DNA of 64,000 nucleotides from DATFFO01 sp963744905 (GCA_963744905.1 CAVUUV010000003.1:1-64000), one strand, 5' to 3'. Positions 18,612 through 29,185 are shown, counted from the first letter of the stretch. Notes: generated from the letters alone by a model not told the origin. Translations and numbers: made by a program.

Positions 18612-19208
18612 GTGTACGAGGGTGCCGTCCAGGACCTCATCGACGAGCTCGGTCGCCTTCCCGGGATCGGGCCGCGCAGCGCCCAGCGCATCGCCTTCCA
18701 CCTGCTGCTGGCCGACCGCGCCGACAGCCGTCGGCTGGCCGAGGCGGTCACCAAGGTCGCCGAGACGGTCCACTTCTGCGACCGCTGCTTCAACCTCGCC
18801 GAGCAGGAGCTGTGCCGCGTCTGCCGTGACGGCCGCCGCGACCCCCAGCAGGTGTGCGTGGTCGAGGGGCCGAGCGACGTGGTGGCGATCGAGCGGACCC
18901 AGGAGTTCCGCGGCCGCTACCACGTGCTCGGCGGCGCGATCTCCCCGATCGACGGGGTCGGCCCCGACGACCTGCACATCCGGGAGCTGGTCCAGCGGCT
19001 GGATGACGAGGGGATCACGGAGGTGATCCTGGCGACCAACCCCAACGTCGAGGGCGAGGCAACGGCCAGTTACCTGTCGCGCCTGCTGCAGCCGCTCGGG
19101 GTCCGGGTGACCCGCATCGCCAGCGGACTGCCGGTCGGTGGCGACCTGGACTACGCCGACGAGGTCACCCTCGGCCGCGCCTTCTCCGGTCGCCAGGACG
19201 TGGCGTGA
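18612..19208 (+). CDS. recR: Recombination protein RecR
   Basis: A 198-residue protein, the normal RecR length. It acts with RecO and RecF in loading RecA at gaps. N-terminal helix-hairpin-helix ELGRLPGIGPRSAQRIAFHLL, C4 zinc motif CDRCFNLAEQELCRVCRD, Toprim domain (VCVVEGPSDVVAIERT; GRYHVLGGAISPIDGVGP; EVILATNPNVEGEATASYL) and C-terminal TRIASGLPVGGDLDYADEVT. GTG start at 18612 with GGGAG about nine bases upstream. Directly after dnaX, the classical dnaX-recR order. Confidence 0.96.
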   Translation: MYEGAVQDLIDELGRLPGIGPRSAQRIAFHLLLADRADSRRLAEAVTKVAETVHFCDRCFNLAEQELCRVCRDGRRDPQQVCVVEGPSDVVAIERTQEFRGRYHVLGGAISPIDGVGPDDLHIRELVQRLDDEGITEVILATNPNVEGEATASYLSRLLQPLGVRVTRIASGLPVGGDLDYADEVTLGRAFSGRQDVA

Positions 19209-19230
19209 ACGGGCGGCGAGGCGGCTGACC

Positions 19231-20604
19231 GTGGGGACCGAGGTGGCCGCCGGCACGGATCGCACGTCGGGTGCCGACACCGCCGCCCTGGTCCACGCGG
19301 CGGTCACGGTGCTGTGGGCGATGGCCCTGCTGCTGCACCTGCTGGGCAACCCGGCGCTGTGGTACGGCGACGCGCTGCCGAGGGTCCAGGGTGCGCTGCC
19401 AGCGGTCGTCGCCGTGCTCGCCGTCGCGACCGCGCTGCGCCCGACCGACCGGCGCATCGCGCTGGCGGCCACGGCCGCGGCCGCGCTGCTGGGCATCACC
19501 CGGCTGCCAGTGCTGCCCAACAACCTCGTCCTGTCGGTCGTCGTGGGCGTCGCGCTGCAGTCGTCGCGCGACCCGGCGACCGCCCTGCGTATCGCGGTGC
19601 GTGCCGGGGCCGCTGCCTACGGCTTCGCCGCCCTCGCCAAGCTGAACACGGCCTTCCTGGACCCGGTGACGTCGTGCTCGACGCTGATCCTGCAGCGGCT
19701 GGTCGGTTCGCTGGGGCTACCGGCCGTCCCCGGCGGGGTGGTGCGCCTGGCGCCGTGGGCGACGCTGCTGGTCGAGTCGTCGGTCGCCGTCGGGCTGTTC
19801 GTGCCGCGGCTGCGGCGGCACGCCGCGACCCTCGGCGTCGCGTTCCATGGGCTGCTGGCCTACGACCTCAGCCAGCACTTCTGGGACTTCACCAGCGCCC
19901 TGCTGCCGATCTTCGCCGCAGCGGCGCCGGGGGTGGTCGCAGCCGGTGTCCACCGTGCCCGGCGCTGGGTCCCTGGGCCGGTGGCACGCGTCGGCGCGGT
20001 CGTGCTCGGCGCCGTCGCCGCGGCGTCCGGCGTGGCGGCCGCAGCCGCGGTCGTGGTGCTGGTGGGCCACCTGACCTGGATCGTGCGCGGCACGGGTCTG
20101 CTCGCCACGTGGTCGGCGATCGTGGTCGCAGAGCGGCCGGTGGCACCGCGCTGGGCACGCGCGCCGCTCCCATGGGGGCCGCTGGCCATCGCGCTCGTCT
20201 CGCTGGTGGTGCTCAACGGGGCGACGCCCTACCTCCAGCTGAAGACCGGCTACGGCTGGAACATGTACTCCAACCTCACCGTGGCGGGCGGTTCGTCCAA
20301 CCACCTCGTGGTGCCCGCGGCCGACCTTCGTGGCGACCAGCGGGACCTGGTCGCCGTCGAGCGCGCGTCGGACCCCCTCGTCGACGCCTACGCCGACCGC
20401 CCCGTGCGCTTCGCCCGGGTCCAGCTCGAGGCATGGGTCGCTCGCACGCCGGGGGCCGAGGTGACGATCCGGGCCGCCGACGGCGGCAGCGAGGTCCTGC
20501 GGCACGGTGCCGTGGCGCCCGCCCGGCCCGGCTGGCTGCTGCGCGTCGCACCGCTGCGTCCGGTCACCGACGAGTGCCTCCTCGCCTACGGCCCGGTGGG
20601 GTGA
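19231..20604 (+). CDS. HTTM-like multi-pass membrane protein
   Basis: A 457-residue protein with about nine to ten hydrophobic helices and a soluble C-terminal 130 residues. Features such as GFAALAKLNTAFLDPVTSCS and AFHGLLAYDLSQHFWDFTSAL resemble HTTM-domain proteins (related to vitamin K-dependent gamma-carboxylase membrane domain), where L-A-K-L-N and conserved His/Asp occur in helices. The C-terminal part (GYGWNMYSNLTVAGGSSNHLVVP) probably faces outside. GTG start 19231 was chosen for the AGGCGG-like site upstream. Substrate unknown. Confidence 0.65.
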   Translation: MGTEVAAGTDRTSGADTAALVHAAVTVLWAMALLLHLLGNPALWYGDALPRVQGALPAVVAVLAVATALRPTDRRIALAATAAAALLGITRLPVLPNNLVLSVVVGVALQSSRDPATALRIAVRAGAAAYGFAALAKLNTAFLDPVTSCSTLILQRLVGSLGLPAVPGGVVRLAPWATLLVESSVAVGLFVPRLRRHAATLGVAFHGLLAYDLSQHFWDFTSALLPIFAAAAPGVVAAGVHRARRWVPGPVARVGAVVLGAVAAASGVAAAAAVVVLVGHLTWIVRGTGLLATWSAIVVAERPVAPRWARAPLPWGPLAIALVSLVVLNGATPYLQLKTGYGWNMYSNLTVAGGSSNHLVVPAADLRGDQRDLVAVERASDPLVDAYADRPVRFARVQLEAWVARTPGAEVTIRAADGGSEVLRHGAVAPARPGWLLRVAPLRPVTDECLLAYGPVG

Positions 20605-20658
20605 GCCGACATGGCGACGCCGCGGACCCTGCGGCCCGCGGCGAGGAGGGGCGGACCC

Positions 20659-21055
20659 TCAGGACAGTGCGTGCAGGCCGCGCAGGTCGATGAGGTTGGT
20701 CGTGGGCGGCTCGAGCGGGTCGGTCAGGTCGCGGTCGCGCAGGAGCGTCGGGAGCTCGCTGCCGTCGACCAGCAGGATGGTGCTCCGCCACGAGCCCGGG
20801 GCAGACGGCGGCGACCTGGTCGCGCCCGATGCGGTGGGTCGAGAGGAGGTTGGTGCACGACACGACTCCTGGCCGACCTCGAGGCCGACGCCAGGAGCCG
20901 GCACGGCCAGCAGCCGCCGAGCACCAGGAGCACGGCGACGACCATGCCCAGCCGGTCACCGCGTGCGGTCGAGCACGTCGAGGACCGTGACGGCGGCGCC
21001 GCCGGCAGGTGGCGGCGCGACCAGGCGGGTCGACTGGCTCGAGACGGTGGGTCAT
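20659..21055 (-). pseudogene. Small membrane protein, PH-like, frameshifted
   Basis: Read in shifting frames, the minus strand gives MTHRLEPVD, one hydrophobic helix (GMVVAVLLVLGGCWPCRLL), then TNLLSTHRIGRDQVAAVCPG and STILLVDGSELPTLLRDRDL followed by PPTTNLIDLRGLHALS. The latter looks like a short bacterial PH-domain protein with a strand-turn-strand pattern. At least three indels break it. It is antiparallel to and divergent from lysC. Identification is tentative. Confidence 0.4.
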
Positions 21056-21193
21056 GGCTGGTCCTCCGGTCGGTGTCGCGCCACCAGTACTACGGCATGG
21101 TGGCGGCAGGACTGGAGTGGGACATGTGTCCTGTTGTCGTCTGCGCGCGCCGGGCGCATACGCTGCGCGGTCGCACCACCGGAGGGACACGGC

Positions 21194-22427
21194 ATCAGCA
21201 TCGTGGTCCAGAAGTACGGCGGTACGTCCGTCGGTGACGTCACCCGCATCCGGCGGGTGGCCGACCGCGTCGCGCGCACGGCCCGGGCCGGCCACAAGAC
21301 CGTCGTGGTCGTCTCGGCCATGGGCGCCACCACCGACGAGCTGGTGGACATGGCCGCCAAGATCAGCCCGGTCGCCCCCGGGCGCGAGATGGACATGCTG
21401 CTGACGGCCGGCGAGCGCATCTCGATGGCGCTGCTGGCGATGGCGCTGCACGAGACCGGCACCAGTGCCCGCTCGTTCACCGGCGGCGCAGGCCGGGATC
21501 ATCACCGACTCCTCGCACGGCAAGGCCCGCATCCTCGACATCACCCCCGGCCGCGTCCGCGAGGCGCTGGACGAGGGCGACGTCGTGATCGTCGCGGGGT
21601 TCCAGGGCGTCAGCCAGGACACCAAGGACGTGACCACCCTCGGCCGCGGCGGTTCGGACACCACCGCCGTCGCGCTGGCGGCGGCGCTCGGCGCCGACGT
21701 CTGCGAGATCTACACCGACGTGGACGGGATCTACACCGCCGACCCGCGCATCGTGCCGGACGCCCGCCGGCTGGACCGCCTGTCGTTCGAGGAGGCGCTG
21801 GAGCTGACCGCCCAGGGCGCCAAGGTGCTGCAGGTGCGCAGCGTCGAGATCGGGCGCAACAACGGCATCCCGATCCACGTCCGATCGAGCTTCAGCTACC
21901 AGCCCGGCACGATCGTGGTGCCACAGGAGGACCTCGTGGAGGACGCAATCATCTCGGGTGTCGCCCACGACACCTCCGAGGCCAAGGTCACCGTGCAGCA
22001 CGTCGCCGACCGGCCCGGTGTCGCCGCGGGCGATCTTCACGCGCGCTGGCCGACGCCAACGTCAACATCGACATGATCGTCCAGAACGTCTCCGAGGACG
22101 GGCAGACCGACATCTCGTTCACCGTCCCCAGCGGCGAGGTCGCACACGGCCCGCGAGGTGCTGGATGCGCTGATCGAGGAGGGCGGCGCGCACGGTGTCG
22201 ACATCGAGGAGCAGATCGCCAAGGTGTCGTTGGTCGGTGCTGGGATGAAGACCCACCCCGGCATCGCCGCCAAGATGTTCACGGCGCTGTCGGAGGCCGG
22301 CATCAACATCCAGATGATCTCGACCTCCACGATCCGGGTCTCGGTGGTCATCGCCGCCGACCGGGCCGAGGACGCGGTTCGTGCGATCCACGCCGCCTTC
22401 GAGCTCGGCGGGACCGCCGCCGCGTGA
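21194..22427 (+). CDS. lysC: Aspartate kinase, frameshifted
   Basis: First step of the aspartate pathway to lysine, threonine and methionine. IVVQKYGGTSVGDVTRIRRV is the kinase N-terminus; VVVVSAMGATTDELVDMA, LLTAGERISMALLAMAL, GIITDSSHGKARIL, VIVAGFQGVSQDT, TTLGRGGSDTTAVALAAALG and EIYTDVDGIYTADPRIVPDA follow, then two ACT domains for feedback control (VADRPGVA, VNIDMIVQNVSED; KVSLVGAGMKTHPGIAAKMF, INIQMISTSTIRVSV). Three indels near 21483, 22026 and 22143. GGAGG lies at 21181-21185. The expected start reads ATC at 21194, probably an ATG with one wrong base; the next usable start is GTG 21203. Confidence 0.92.
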
Positions 22428-23147
22428 GCCTGCGCGGAGCTCGCTGGCGGTCGTCGCTCGCGGCGGTCGCCGGGGGCGCGGTGCAGGCGGCGCTGGGGTT
22501 CGGCGGCGTCCTACATCATGGTCCCGACCGTGGCGGTGCTGCTGCCCGGGCGCGCTGCCGGCGGCGGTGCTGGTCGGGCTGCTGCCGCATGACGATGTGG
22601 GTGGCGTGGCGCGACCGCGGTGCGGTCAACCGGGTGGCCTTCCTGCGCATCACCGCCGGCCGCATCCCGGGCACCGTGCTCGCGACGGTCGTGGTGGCCG
22701 TGGCCCCGCAGCGCACCCTCACCATCATCGTGGCCGTCGTGCTGCTCGCCGCGGTCGCCGTGGCCTCGTCACGCTGGACGGCACCGATCACTCCCGTCAG
22801 CCAGGGCCTGGCCGGGCTGGTCAGCGGCTTCACCGGGACGGCTGCGGCGCTCGGCGGGCCCCCGCTGGTCGTGCTGTACCGCGACGCCACCGGGGCCGAC
22901 CGCCGTGGGACGCTGTCGAGCATCTTCGCGGTCGGGATCGTGCTCGGCCTGGGCATGCTCGCGATCGCCGGCGAGTTCGACACCGGTGACCTCGGCACCG
23001 GCGGCCTGCTCGGCGCGAGCCTGCTCGGCGGCGCGCTGCTGGTCGCGCCCGCTGGTCCGCCACCTCAGCGACCGGTGGCTGCGGCGGGCCGTGCTGGTGT
23101 GGGCCGGGGTCGGGGCCGTGGTCGCCCTCGCGCGCGCCCTGGCCTGA
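22424..23147 (+). CDS. TauE/SafE (TSUP) family sulfite/anion exporter, frameshifted
   Basis: Membrane protein of about 240 residues with seven to eight helices. The N-terminal motif GGAVQAALGFG with SYIMVP and the repeat LVSGFTGTAAALGGPPLVVLY are hallmark GxxxGFG/G-G-P-x-L halves of the TSUP family. GTG 22424 overlaps the lysC stop, so it is coupled to it. Frame breaks near 22505-22590 and 23045. TSUP members move sulfite, sulfoacetate or similar organic anions; no specific substrate can be read. Confidence 0.8.
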
Positions 23148-23249
23148 GGGCAGGTGCCACCGGGCCAGTGGCGGTCCCGCCGACTCGCAGGGAGGGCGGG
23201 GGTCCGGCACGCTGGTGCGTCCCGCCGCACCCCGAACCACGAGGTCACC

Positions 23250-24312
23250 ATGTCCGCTCGCGTCGCCGTCGTCGGTGCCACCGGTGCCGTCGGTCAGGAG
23301 CTCCGCCGCCTGCTCGAGGACCGGGACTTCCCGGTCGAGGGCGAGCCGGTCTTCCTCGCCTCTGCCCGCAGCGCCGGCACGAAGCTGCCGTGGAAGGGTG
23401 GCGAGGTCGAGGTCCGCGAGCTGACCGAGGACGCGCTGGCGGACGTCGACATCGCGCTGTTCTCGGCTGGTGGCAGCCGCTCGCAGCAGTTCGCGCCCGG
23501 CGGCGGTCGAGCACGGTGCCGTCGTGGTCGACAACTCCAGCGCCTTCCGCATGGACCCCGACGTGCCGCTGGTCGTCGCTGAGGTCAACCCCGACGCGAT
23601 CGCCGAGCGGCCCAAGGGGATCATCGCCAACCCCAACTGCACCACGATGGTGCTGATGGTGCCGGTCCGGCCGCTGCACGACGCGTTCGGGCTGACCGAG
23701 ATGGTCGCCACCAGCTACCAGGCTGCGGGCGGTGCCGGGCATGTCAGCGGCATCCGCGCACTGCTGGACGAGACCAGCAAGCTGCTGGGCGATCCCGACC
23801 TGCTGCGCACCGACGGTGCAGCCGCCGAGGCCGAGCATCGAGCCCAGCACTTCAGCAAGCCGATCGCGTTCAACGTCCTGCCCCACGCCGGCAACTTCAC
23901 CGAGGCGCGCCACACCGACGAGGAGTGGAAGCTCGTCAACGAGTCGCGCAAGATCCTGTCGATCCCCGACCTGCGGGTCGCACCCACCTGCGTGCGCGTC
24001 CCCGTGCTGGTCGGCCACGCCATCCAGGCGCGGCTCACCTTCGCCGAGGAGGTCACCCGCGACGCGGCGCTGGACGGCGATGGACGGCTTCCCCGGCATG
24101 CGCATCGTGGACGGCACGGGCCTGGACGGCGAGGAGCTGGCCTACCCGACGCCGCTGGCGTCGGCCGGGCGTCGACGACGTGCTGGTCGGACGGATCCGC
24201 GAGGACCTGCGACGACCCCCACAGCCTCAACCTCTTCGTCGCCGGCGACAACCTGCTCAAGGGCGCCGCGCTCAACACGGTGCAGCTCGCCGAACTGGTC
24301 GTGCAGGGCTGA
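23250..24312 (+). CDS. asd: Aspartate-semialdehyde dehydrogenase, frameshifted
   Basis: Second enzyme of the aspartate pathway, NADPH-dependent reduction of aspartyl phosphate. N-terminal Rossmann motif VAVVGATGAVGQELRRLL, then IALFSAGGSRSQQFAP, VVVDNSSAFRMDPDVPLVV, IANPNCTTM with the catalytic Cys, TSYQAAGGAGHVSGI, NVLPHAGNFTEARHTDEEWKL, RKILSIPDLRVAPTCVRVPVLVGHA (substrate Arg and catalytic His) and GDNLLKGAALNTVQLAELV at the C-terminus. Four indels near 23500, 24078, 24168 and 24207. With lysC 800 bases upstream the locus is a biosynthetic pair split by a TSUP gene. Confidence 0.93.
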
Positions 24313-24386
24313 CGCGAACGACCAGTCGGCTGCGTCGCCCGCCTCGCTGGCGCTCGGCGGGGTCGACGCCGGGCGAGGGTCGTGCG

Positions 24387-24679
24387 TCACACCCGGGCTG
24401 TCAGCAGGTGCAGGGGCTGTGCGCACTTGGGGCAGCCGTCGCGTAGCGCTCGGCGGCCCCGGCGAGGTCGATGCCGGCCAGGTCGGCCAGCGTCGTCAAC
24501 CACGCCAGGACGTCGGCGAACTCCTCGACGCTGGCGCGGCGTGGTCCTCGCGGAACAGCGCGCGGGACAGCTCGCCGCACTCCTCGACGAACCACGCGTG
24601 GGTCCGGGCGAGGCCGCGACCGGCGTCGCGCTCGCCGTAGGTCGCGCGGATCCGTCGCCTGGAACTCCGACAGCTCCAC
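24387..24679 (-). pseudogene. MazG-like nucleotide pyrophosphohydrolase, frameshifted
   Basis: About 97 residues when frames are joined: ELSEFQAT, ERDAGRGLARTHAWFVEECG (the EE-x-x-E metal site), ALFREDHRASVEEFADVLAWL (the second E-x-x-D site), TTLADLAGIDLAGAAERYA, and a C-terminal CPKCAQPLHL with one CxxC pair. This is the compact all-alpha MazG-like type that hydrolyses non-canonical NTPs. GTG start at 24679 touches the upstream TGA (TGAGTG), so it is coupled to the GGDEF-EAL gene. Convergent with asd. Confidence 0.7.
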
Positions 24680-27295
24680 TCAGCCCTCCACCGAGCCGCG
24701 CCGCGCGGATCGGGCGTCGACCGCGTCGGCGGCCGAGGCTGCGCTGTCGTGGCCCGGCGCGCCGGCGGGCCGCGTCCCAGCCCGCGTGCGCGAGCAGGTC
24801 GGCGGGCGCCATCGGCCGGCCGAGCAGGTAGCCCTGGCCGATGCGGCAGCCCCAGCCGCCGCAGGATCTCGGCCTGCTCGGGCTGCTCGATGCCCTCGGC
24901 GATGGTGTCCAGGCCGCAGCGCCTCGGACATCTCGATCACGCCATGGGCGATCAGGGCGGTCTGGGTGTGCTGCGTCGCGCTGAGGGCGTCGACGAACGG
25001 CTTGGCGATCTTCAGGACGTGCACGGGCAACTGGCCGAGGTGCTGCAGGGAGGAGTAGCCGGTGCCGAAGTCGTCCAGGGCGATGCGCACCCCGAGGTCG
25101 GTGAGGTCGCGCAGGACCACGTGGCGCGGTCGACGTTGGAGGTCACGGCGAACTCGGTGACCTCCAGCAGCAGCCGGCTCGGTGCGAGGCCCGTCTCGCT
25201 GCAGGGTCTCGGCGACCTCGGCCGACGAGCTGGTCGTCGGCCAGCAGCTGGGAGCGCGACAGGTTGACCGAGATGATGGTGTGGTCCGGCCACGCCTGCG
25301 CGCGCCGGCACGCCTCGCGCAGGACGCGGTGGCCGAGCTCGCGCATCATCCCGGTCTCCTCGGCGAGGTCGAGGAACGCACCAGGGGTCAGCAGGCCGCG
25401 TTCGGGGTGCTGCCACCGCAGCAGGGCCTCGGCGCCGGTGGTGCGGCCGGCGGTGAGGTCGACCAGCGGCTGGACGTGGATGTGGAACTCGTTGGCCGCC
25501 AGCGCGCGGCTGCAGGTCGTTGCGCAGGTTGAGGCGCTCACGGGCCTGGTCGTGCATGGCCTGCTCGAACGCCCGGGTCCGGGTCCCGCCGTCGCGCTTG
25601 GCCGCGTACATCGCCGCGTCGGCGTTGCGCAGCAGGGTCGCGGCGGAGATCGGGCTCGTCGGAGGCGTGCTGGGCGATGCCGACCGACGTGCCGACGTTG
25701 ACTCGCCCCGATCTGCAGTTCGAACGGCTCGGAGAGGACCTGGGTGAGGCGCGTCGGCGACGTGCTGGGCACGCTCGTCGTCGACGTCGCGCAGCAGGAC
25801 GGCGAACTCGTCACCACCCAGCCGGGCCACGAGGTCGGTGATCTTGATCGCGCCCTCCAGCCGGCGCGGCGACCGCGCGCAGGAGGTCGTCGCCGACGTG
25901 GTGGCCCATCGAGTCGTTGATGGTCTTGAAGTCGTCCAGGTCGAGGAACAGGACGGCGGTCGAGCGCGGTGCCCGCTGCAGCGCCTTGTCGACCTCGGCG
26001 GTGAACCGCGAGCGGTTGCACAGGCCCGTCAGCGCGTCGTGGTCGGCACGGTGCCGCAGCGTCTCCTGCAGCCGGTGCAGCTCGGACAGGGAGTTCTCCA
26101 GCCGCGCGGCCGTCAGCGACGTCGACAGCTGGTTGGCGACCGCGACCAGCAGGTCCTTGTCGCTCTCGCGTCAGCGCCTCCAGTTCGCCCAGGCGGTCAC
26201 CGACCAGCACGAAGCCCAGGGGGCGTTCAGGACCACGCAGTGACACCAGGATCGCGTCCATGGGCAGGCCCAGTTCGGACAGCAGGGCCAGGTCCAACCC
26301 ATGGCCGTGGTTGCGTTGCTCGGGCGTCAGCCGGACCGCGCCCGGCGTGTACAGCGAGTCACCGCGGAGTGCTCGAGCTCGGTCAGGGGCCGGTGCACGA
26401 CCTCGGGCGTCGCTGCCCTGCGGCGGCGGTGGAGACGATGCCGGTGCGCGTTCTCGTCGCCGTTGGGGGCCACGACCACGACGGCGATGCGCGACGTTCA
26501 TGCGCCGCCGAACGGTGTCGGTCAGCTCGGCGAGGCTGGTGTCGACCTCGCGCTCGCCGGCCAGGGACTGCGAGATGCTGTAGAGGAACGACAGGGAGCG
26601 GTTGGCGGCGCGCTGGCGCTCGTAGATGCGGTAGGCACCGAAGAGGCGGCGATCGGGATCACGAGCAGCAGCAGGCGCGCGTGGCGCCGCCTCGATCATC
26701 GCGACCACGACGAGCAGGGCGAGGCTGGCGTTGCCGAGCGCCCCGACCGCGGCGCCGGTGGCCGAGTCGCGCGGGTTCTGCAGCCCGACGCGGCCGTCGA
26801 TGAGCGCGATGACGTGGCTGACGATCATCGGCGGAGACCATCGCGGTCAGCCGGCGCCGCGATCGCGGCGAGCCATGCCGCGGCGTCAGCGGGCCGCGTC
26901 GGTCGCCGATAGCGAGGTGGAAGACGCTGAGCCCGGCGGCGGTCGCCAGCCCAGGACTGGGCGATGTTGAACGCGACCTTCAGCGGGCTGCTGGCGGACG
27001 AAGGTGAGGACCAGGGCGAGGCCGATGGCCTGTGCGAGCAGCTGCTCGCGGGGCAGCAGCAGGAACAGGCCGAGGGCGAACGGCAGCTCGGCCATCGAGA
27101 TGGTGTGGCGCTGCGCCCGATGTCGAGGTGGATCGGCGCCAGCTCGGCCAGCCGCGATCAGGATCGGCGACGCCGAGCAGCGGCAGGTGCAGGGTGCCGA
27201 TCGGTTCGTCGCGCGCCGGGATCAGCAGCCAGGCGCCGACGTCGAGCGGCCACGAGCACGCCGACCACGACCCGGATCGCGTCCAGGCCGCTCAT
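24680..27295 (-). pseudogene. GGDEF-EAL cyclic-di-GMP protein with membrane N-terminus, frameshifted
   Basis: About 870 residues if frames are joined. The N-terminal third is a membrane sensor (AIHLDIGRSAHTISMAELPF and several helices), followed by a GAF-like region (RRLFGAYRIYERQRAANRSL; GEREVDTSLAELTDTVRRRM). The diguanylate cyclase domain has DALTGLCNRSRF, FLDLDDFKTINDSMGHHVGD and intact ARLGGDEFAVLL. The phosphodiesterase domain has GAEALLRW (EAL variant with L), ISVNLSRSQL, IALDDFGTGYSSL and IGQGYLLGRPM. Both domains keep their catalytic strings. Many indels of the same kind as elsewhere. Confidence 0.85.
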
Positions 27296-27434
27296 CCTGC
27301 GTGTGTAGGGCAAGCTCTGCAGCTCCTGCTGTGCCACTCCCGTCGACCGGTCGTCGCGGCTGTTCAGCACCGATCGCAGGGGCCCACTGTGGGGAGCCAC
27401 CGGCGGCCCGTCCAGGACGGGGACGCCGCGGTCC

Positions 27435-29021
27435 TCATTCGCCCCAGCGTACGTTCGTCCAGGTCGAGCCGGTCCAGGTGCTGCCGGTCCAGGTGGATCC
27501 GGTCCAGGTGGATCCGGTCCAGGTGCTGCCGGTCCACGTCGATCCGGTCCAGGTGGATCCGGTCCAGGTGCTGCCGGTCCACGTCGAGCCGGTCCAGGTG
27601 CTGCCGGTCCAGGTCGAGCCGAGCCATGACTCCCGGTCGAACTCGCCGACCACGGTCTGCTCACCGGTCAGGCGGTTGCCCTCGGCGTCCTCCAGGACGA
27701 ACCGACCGCGGTCACCGTCCAGCGGGCCGCTGCCGTCCGACCACACGTGGTCCTGGTCGGCGGCGACCGGCGGTGCCGTGAGCTGGCCCTGGGGGAACAG
27801 GGCACCGAGGTCCAGCAGGCCCGCACCGGCGCGGCGGGGGTCGGCGTCGAGGGGGCGAGCGGTGGACCGCAGCAGCGCCTTGACCTCGTCGGGCCGCAGG
27901 GACGGGTCGGCCTCGAGCAGCGAGGCGACGACGCCAGCGGTGAATGCCGTGGCCTGGGACGTGCCCGAGCCGAGCAGGTAGCTGCCCTCCTGGGCATCGG
28001 GGTGGGCGGTCGCGACGGCCGAGTCCGGCGCGCGCCCGCCGAGCAGTGAGCGGCCCGGGGCGACCAGGTCGGGGTTCCGGGTGCCGTCGCCGGCCGCGGA
28101 CCACGCCGGCACGGAGGCGACCATGCCCCCATGGCCGTCGGTGGTGACCTCCGCGGCACCGACCGCGATGATCCACGGGTCGATGGCCGGCGAGGTCAGC
28201 CGGCCGAGCTCGTCGCCGTGGTTGCCGGCGGCGGCGACGACCGTGATGCCGTGCCGCCAGGCGGCCTCCACGGCGTAGGCCAGGGGCGAGACCGACGCCG
28301 GGTTGGCCCCGTCGGTGCCGAAGGACAGCGACAGCACGCGGATGTTGCGGCCGTCGGTCGCACGGTTGGTCACGACCCAGTCGATGCCGGCCAGGACCTG
28401 GGAGACGTCGGCAACGCCACGGCTGTCGGCGACCTTGACGTCGACGAGTCGTGCCTCGCGCGCTGTGCCGCCGAAGAAGCGGGTGTTGCCGGCGATGATC
28501 CCGGCCATCGCCGTGCCATGGCCGTAGCGGTCGCCGGTCTCGGTGTCGAAGGAGAGGTTGGGCCCGCGCACGACCCTGGTCCCGGGCAGCGCGGCGGTGT
28601 CGATGCCGGAGTCCACCAGCGCCACGTCGATGCCGGTGCCGTCGTCGTCGCTGTTCCACACCAGCGGTCCACCACCGACGGCGATGGCGGCCTCTTCACC
28701 GGTCTGGCCGCGGTGCTTCTGGTCGAGGTCGCGACCCAGCAGCTGCACGGGGGCGTCGGGCGAGACCTCCAGCGTCCGCGTGTCGGCGTCCAGGGCCGGC
28801 AGCAGCGCGGTGGGAACCCGTGCGGCCACCCCGTCGATCAGCGACAGCCTCGACTGCACGACGCCGCCGTGCTGGGCGACCGCGGCCGCCACGAGGTCCA
28901 GGTCGCCGCCGCGCACGATGACGTCCGACAGTTGCGTCTCGGCGTCGGGCAGCGCACTCAGCGCGAGCGCACCGGTGAGGATCCCTGTGAGGATCCCCCG
29001 GAGGATGCGGCTCGGCTGCAT
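27435..29021 (-). CDS. Secreted subtilisin-like (S8) peptidase with GSTWT repeat tail
   Basis: A 528-residue protein, intact frame. An N-terminal signal peptide (ILRGILTGILTGALALSAL) is followed by a propeptide-like segment, then the S8 catalytic domain with Asp in DVALVDSGIDTAALPG, His in GDRYGHGTAMAGIIAGN, oxyanion Asn in VVAAAGNHGDELG and Ser in GSGTSQATAFTAGVVASL. After the domain (LLDLGALFPQG) come an acidic linker and 11 perfect GSTWT repeats ending NVRWGE. The protein is extracellular; the Trp/Ser/Thr repeat could bind wall polymer or mediate assembly, but this is inference. Confidence 0.93.
   Translation of the reverse strand: MQPSRILRGILTGILTGALALSALPDAETQLSDVIVRGGDLDLVAAAVAQHGGVVQSRLSLIDGVAARVPTALLPALDADTRTLEVSPDAPVQLLGRDLDQKHRGQTGEEAAIAVGGGPLVWNSDDDGTGIDVALVDSGIDTAALPGTRVVRGPNLSFDTETGDRYGHGTAMAGIIAGNTRFFGGTAREARLVDVKVADSRGVADVSQVLAGIDWVVTNRATDGRNIRVLSLSFGTDGANPASVSPLAYAVEAAWRHGITVVAAAGNHGDELGRLTSPAIDPWIIAVGAAEVTTDGHGGMVASVPAWSAAGDGTRNPDLVAPGRSLLGGRAPDSAVATAHPDAQEGSYLLGSGTSQATAFTAGVVASLLEADPSLRPDEVKALLRSTARPLDADPRRAGAGLLDLGALFPQGQLTAPPVAADQDHVWSDGSGPLDGDRGRFVLEDAEGNRLTGEQTVVGEFDRESWLGSTWTGSTWTGSTWTGSTWTGSTWTGSTWTGSTWTGSTWTGSTWTGSTWTGSTWTNVRWGE
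27457..27621. repeat. 11 x 15-bp tandem repeat encoding GSTWT
   Basis: Eleven back-to-back units of exactly 15 bases (plus-strand consensus GTCCAGGTSSWKCCG) at the 3' end of the S8 peptidase gene. All units encode the same pentapeptide, yet neighbouring units differ at synonymous positions (for example GTGGATCCG, GTGCTGCCG, GTCGAGCCG endings), so protein sequence is under selection and the array is not a fresh slippage product. Confidence 0.95.
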
Positions 29022-29185
29022 GGCTGGTGACGTTTCGTAGTGCTTGGTGACGGACAGTCGCCATAAAGGTAACGCAGCGTCCGCTAGAGATCACTATTTG
29101 TGACTAGTACGTTCGCCTGTCGCACATAGTGTTCGCATGGGCACGTTCCGAGAGGCAGCCGGGCCGGGCGCTCCGAGACGCAGCG

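Noticed and set aside
20507..23656. A 1049-codon plus-strand frame
   Set aside because: It joins pieces of out-of-frame lysC, TSUP and asd; only short stretches look like these enzymes, where frameshifts bring them into this phase.
27457..27621. CRISPR-like repeat array
   Set aside because: Units are contiguous 15-mers without spacers and encode GSTWT in frame within the S8 peptidase.
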